From assembly GCA_023259035.1 (NCBI GenBank), contig JAHFRA010000007.1, positions 1 to 64,000 on the forward strand: a stretch of DNA of 64,000 nucleotides. The letters are read 5' to 3'. Position numbers and translations under genes: made by a program. This document shows positions 63,088 to 64,000 of the stretch, piece by piece. Within the stretch, counting starts at the first letter, position 1; the number at the start of each line of letters is the position of its first letter. Below the pieces are notes generated by a model that searched no databases, was not told the origin of the DNA, and saw only the letters and a program-made list of their open reading frames with translations. This stretch comes from Gallionella sp. (GTDB taxonomy: Bacteria; Pseudomonadota; Gammaproteobacteria; Burkholderiales; Gallionellaceae).

Positions 63088-64000
63088 ATGCCCGGACGCA
63101 TCATCAAATGGATAGACCAGCGTTTCCCACTCACCAGCTTTGTCGAGCATGAACTGACGAGTTATCCCACACCGCGCAATCTCAGTTATTGGTGGAACTT
63201 CGGCTTTCTCGCCGGGTTCGTACTGGTATTGCAAATTGCCACCGGCATTTTCCTTGCCATGCACTACAAGGCGGATACCGCTCTCTCTTTCGATTCTATC
63301 CAGCACATCATGCGCGACGTGAACTACGGTTGGCTGTTGCGCTATATGCATTCGACGGGCGCTTCGGCTTTCTTTCTGGTGATTTTCATCCACATGGCGC
63401 GCACTTTGTATTATGGCTCTTTTCGCACACCGCGCGAACTGTTGTGGTGGACAGGGCAGGGACTGTTGCTGTTGTTGATGGCGACGGCGTTCATGGGTTA
63501 TCTATTGCCTTGGGGGCAGATGTCGTTCTGGGGGGCGACGGTTATCACCAACCTGTTTCGTGCCACCCCGTTTTTCGGCGACCAAGTGGTCGTTTGGCTG
63601 CGCGGCGATTACACTGTGGGCGATGCCACGCTGAGCCGTTTCTTTGCACTGCATTATCTGTTCCCTTTCCTCATTATCGGTGCGGTGGCGGTGCATATGG
63701 TGGCGTTGCACTCGGTGAAGAGCAGCAACCCGAGCGGCATCAATCTGGCCGACAAGGACAATATTCCGTTCCATCCGTATTTCACTGCCAAGGATTTTTA
63801 TGGCCTGGGAGTGTTTCTGATCGTGTTCAGCATATTCGTATTCTTCATGCCTGACAGCCTGATCGAACCTGCCAACAACATCCCGGCCAACCCGATGCAG
63901 ACACCGAACCACATCGTTCCGGAATGGTATTTCTTGCCCTTCTACGCGATCCTGCGCTCGGTTCCGAACATGGTTGGCGGCGTAGTGGCGATGGGCTTAT
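63088..64000 (+). CDS. petB: Cytochrome b of the bc1 complex (partial, runs off the window)
   Basis: 304 codons of the gene are present. The protein starts MPGRIIKWIDQRFPLTSFVE and has GFLAGFVLVLQIATGIFLAM (helix A), RYMHSTGASAFFLVIFIHMA (heme-ligand helix), MGYLLPWGQMSFWGATVITN (Qo site) and the PEWY motif (278-281). The remaining helices and petC should follow beyond 64000. The complex takes electrons from quinol, including those delivered by the sulfite-oxidising complex, to cytochrome c. Confidence 0.96.
   Translation, partial: MPGRIIKWIDQRFPLTSFVEHELTSYPTPRNLSYWWNFGFLAGFVLVLQIATGIFLAMHYKADTALSFDSIQHIMRDVNYGWLLRYMHSTGASAFFLVIFIHMARTLYYGSFRTPRELLWWTGQGLLLLLMATAFMGYLLPWGQMSFWGATVITNLFRATPFFGDQVVVWLRGDYTVGDATLSRFFALHYLFPFLIIGAVAVHMVALHSVKSSNPSGINLADKDNIPFHPYFTAKDFYGLGVFLIVFSIFVFFMPDSLIEPANNIPANPMQTPNHIVPEWYFLPFYAILRSVPNMVGGVVAMGL

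Overview
The window looks like a chromosomal segment of a chemolithotrophic betaproteobacterium, most plausibly a Gallionellaceae/Sulfuricellaceae-type iron or sulfur oxidiser (Nitrosomonadales). The main reason is a divergent sulfite-oxidation locus (soeA-DUF559-soeB-soeC-sulP facing sat-aprB-aprA) next to ordinary proteobacterial housekeeping genes (pyrC, trpGD, dnaE, ybiT, phoBR, petAB). No rRNA, tRNA, CRISPR array or prophage was seen. The taxonomic placement is inference from gene content and protein style; no search was run.

Layout. 1-2.4 kb: end of a hydrogenase-4/complex-I-like operon (large-subunit tail, small subunit), a DUF3124 protein, and pyrC. 2.4-9 kb: a minus-strand RND tripartite efflux operon (adaptor, pump, outer-membrane factor) whose TetR regulator is the last, translationally coupled efflux gene. 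A 16-bp palindrome fills the -35/-10 spacer of the operon promoter. 9-9.6 kb: a decayed ISNCY-type insertion sequence. 10-20 kb: a composite type I restriction-modification operon containing a single-TRD S-like protein, DUF2188, HsdM, RhuM, HsdS, a SIR2-like DUF4917 protein, HsdR and a YgjP-type metallopeptidase. From hsdM onwards the genes are joined by short overlaps. 20-21.7 kb: trpG-trpD without trpE or trpC beside them. 22-26.7 kb: a secreted protein with a 16-residue repeat, and a large hybrid histidine kinase. 26.9-33.6 kb: dnaE, an MFS transporter and the ABC-F protein YbiT. 33.8-45 kb: the sulfur locus. 45-58 kb: an accessory stretch of small, often secreted or membrane proteins (YkgJ, heme protein, Sel1, FGE-like, sensor, TPR-glycosyltransferase, DUF3619, Spy-like, alpha/beta hydrolase, FlaG/EF-hand cluster, ApbE) separated by long gaps that hold two MITE-like elements and a possible small RNA. 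58-64 kb: peroxiredoxin, APC permease, phoB-phoR, and the start of the bc1 operon (petA, petB cut by the window end).

How it fits together. The sulfur locus predicts cytoplasmic sulfite oxidation by two routes: directly by the membrane-bound molybdoenzyme SoeABC, and via APS by AprBA with Sat recovering ATP. The co-directional SulP carrier could move sulfate or sulfite. Electrons would reach the quinone pool and then the bc1 complex. The most unusual parts are the defence-like operon with a SIR2 fold inside a type I R-M system, and a DUF559 endonuclease gene that carries inverted GC-rich palindromes and sits seamlessly between soeA and soeB.
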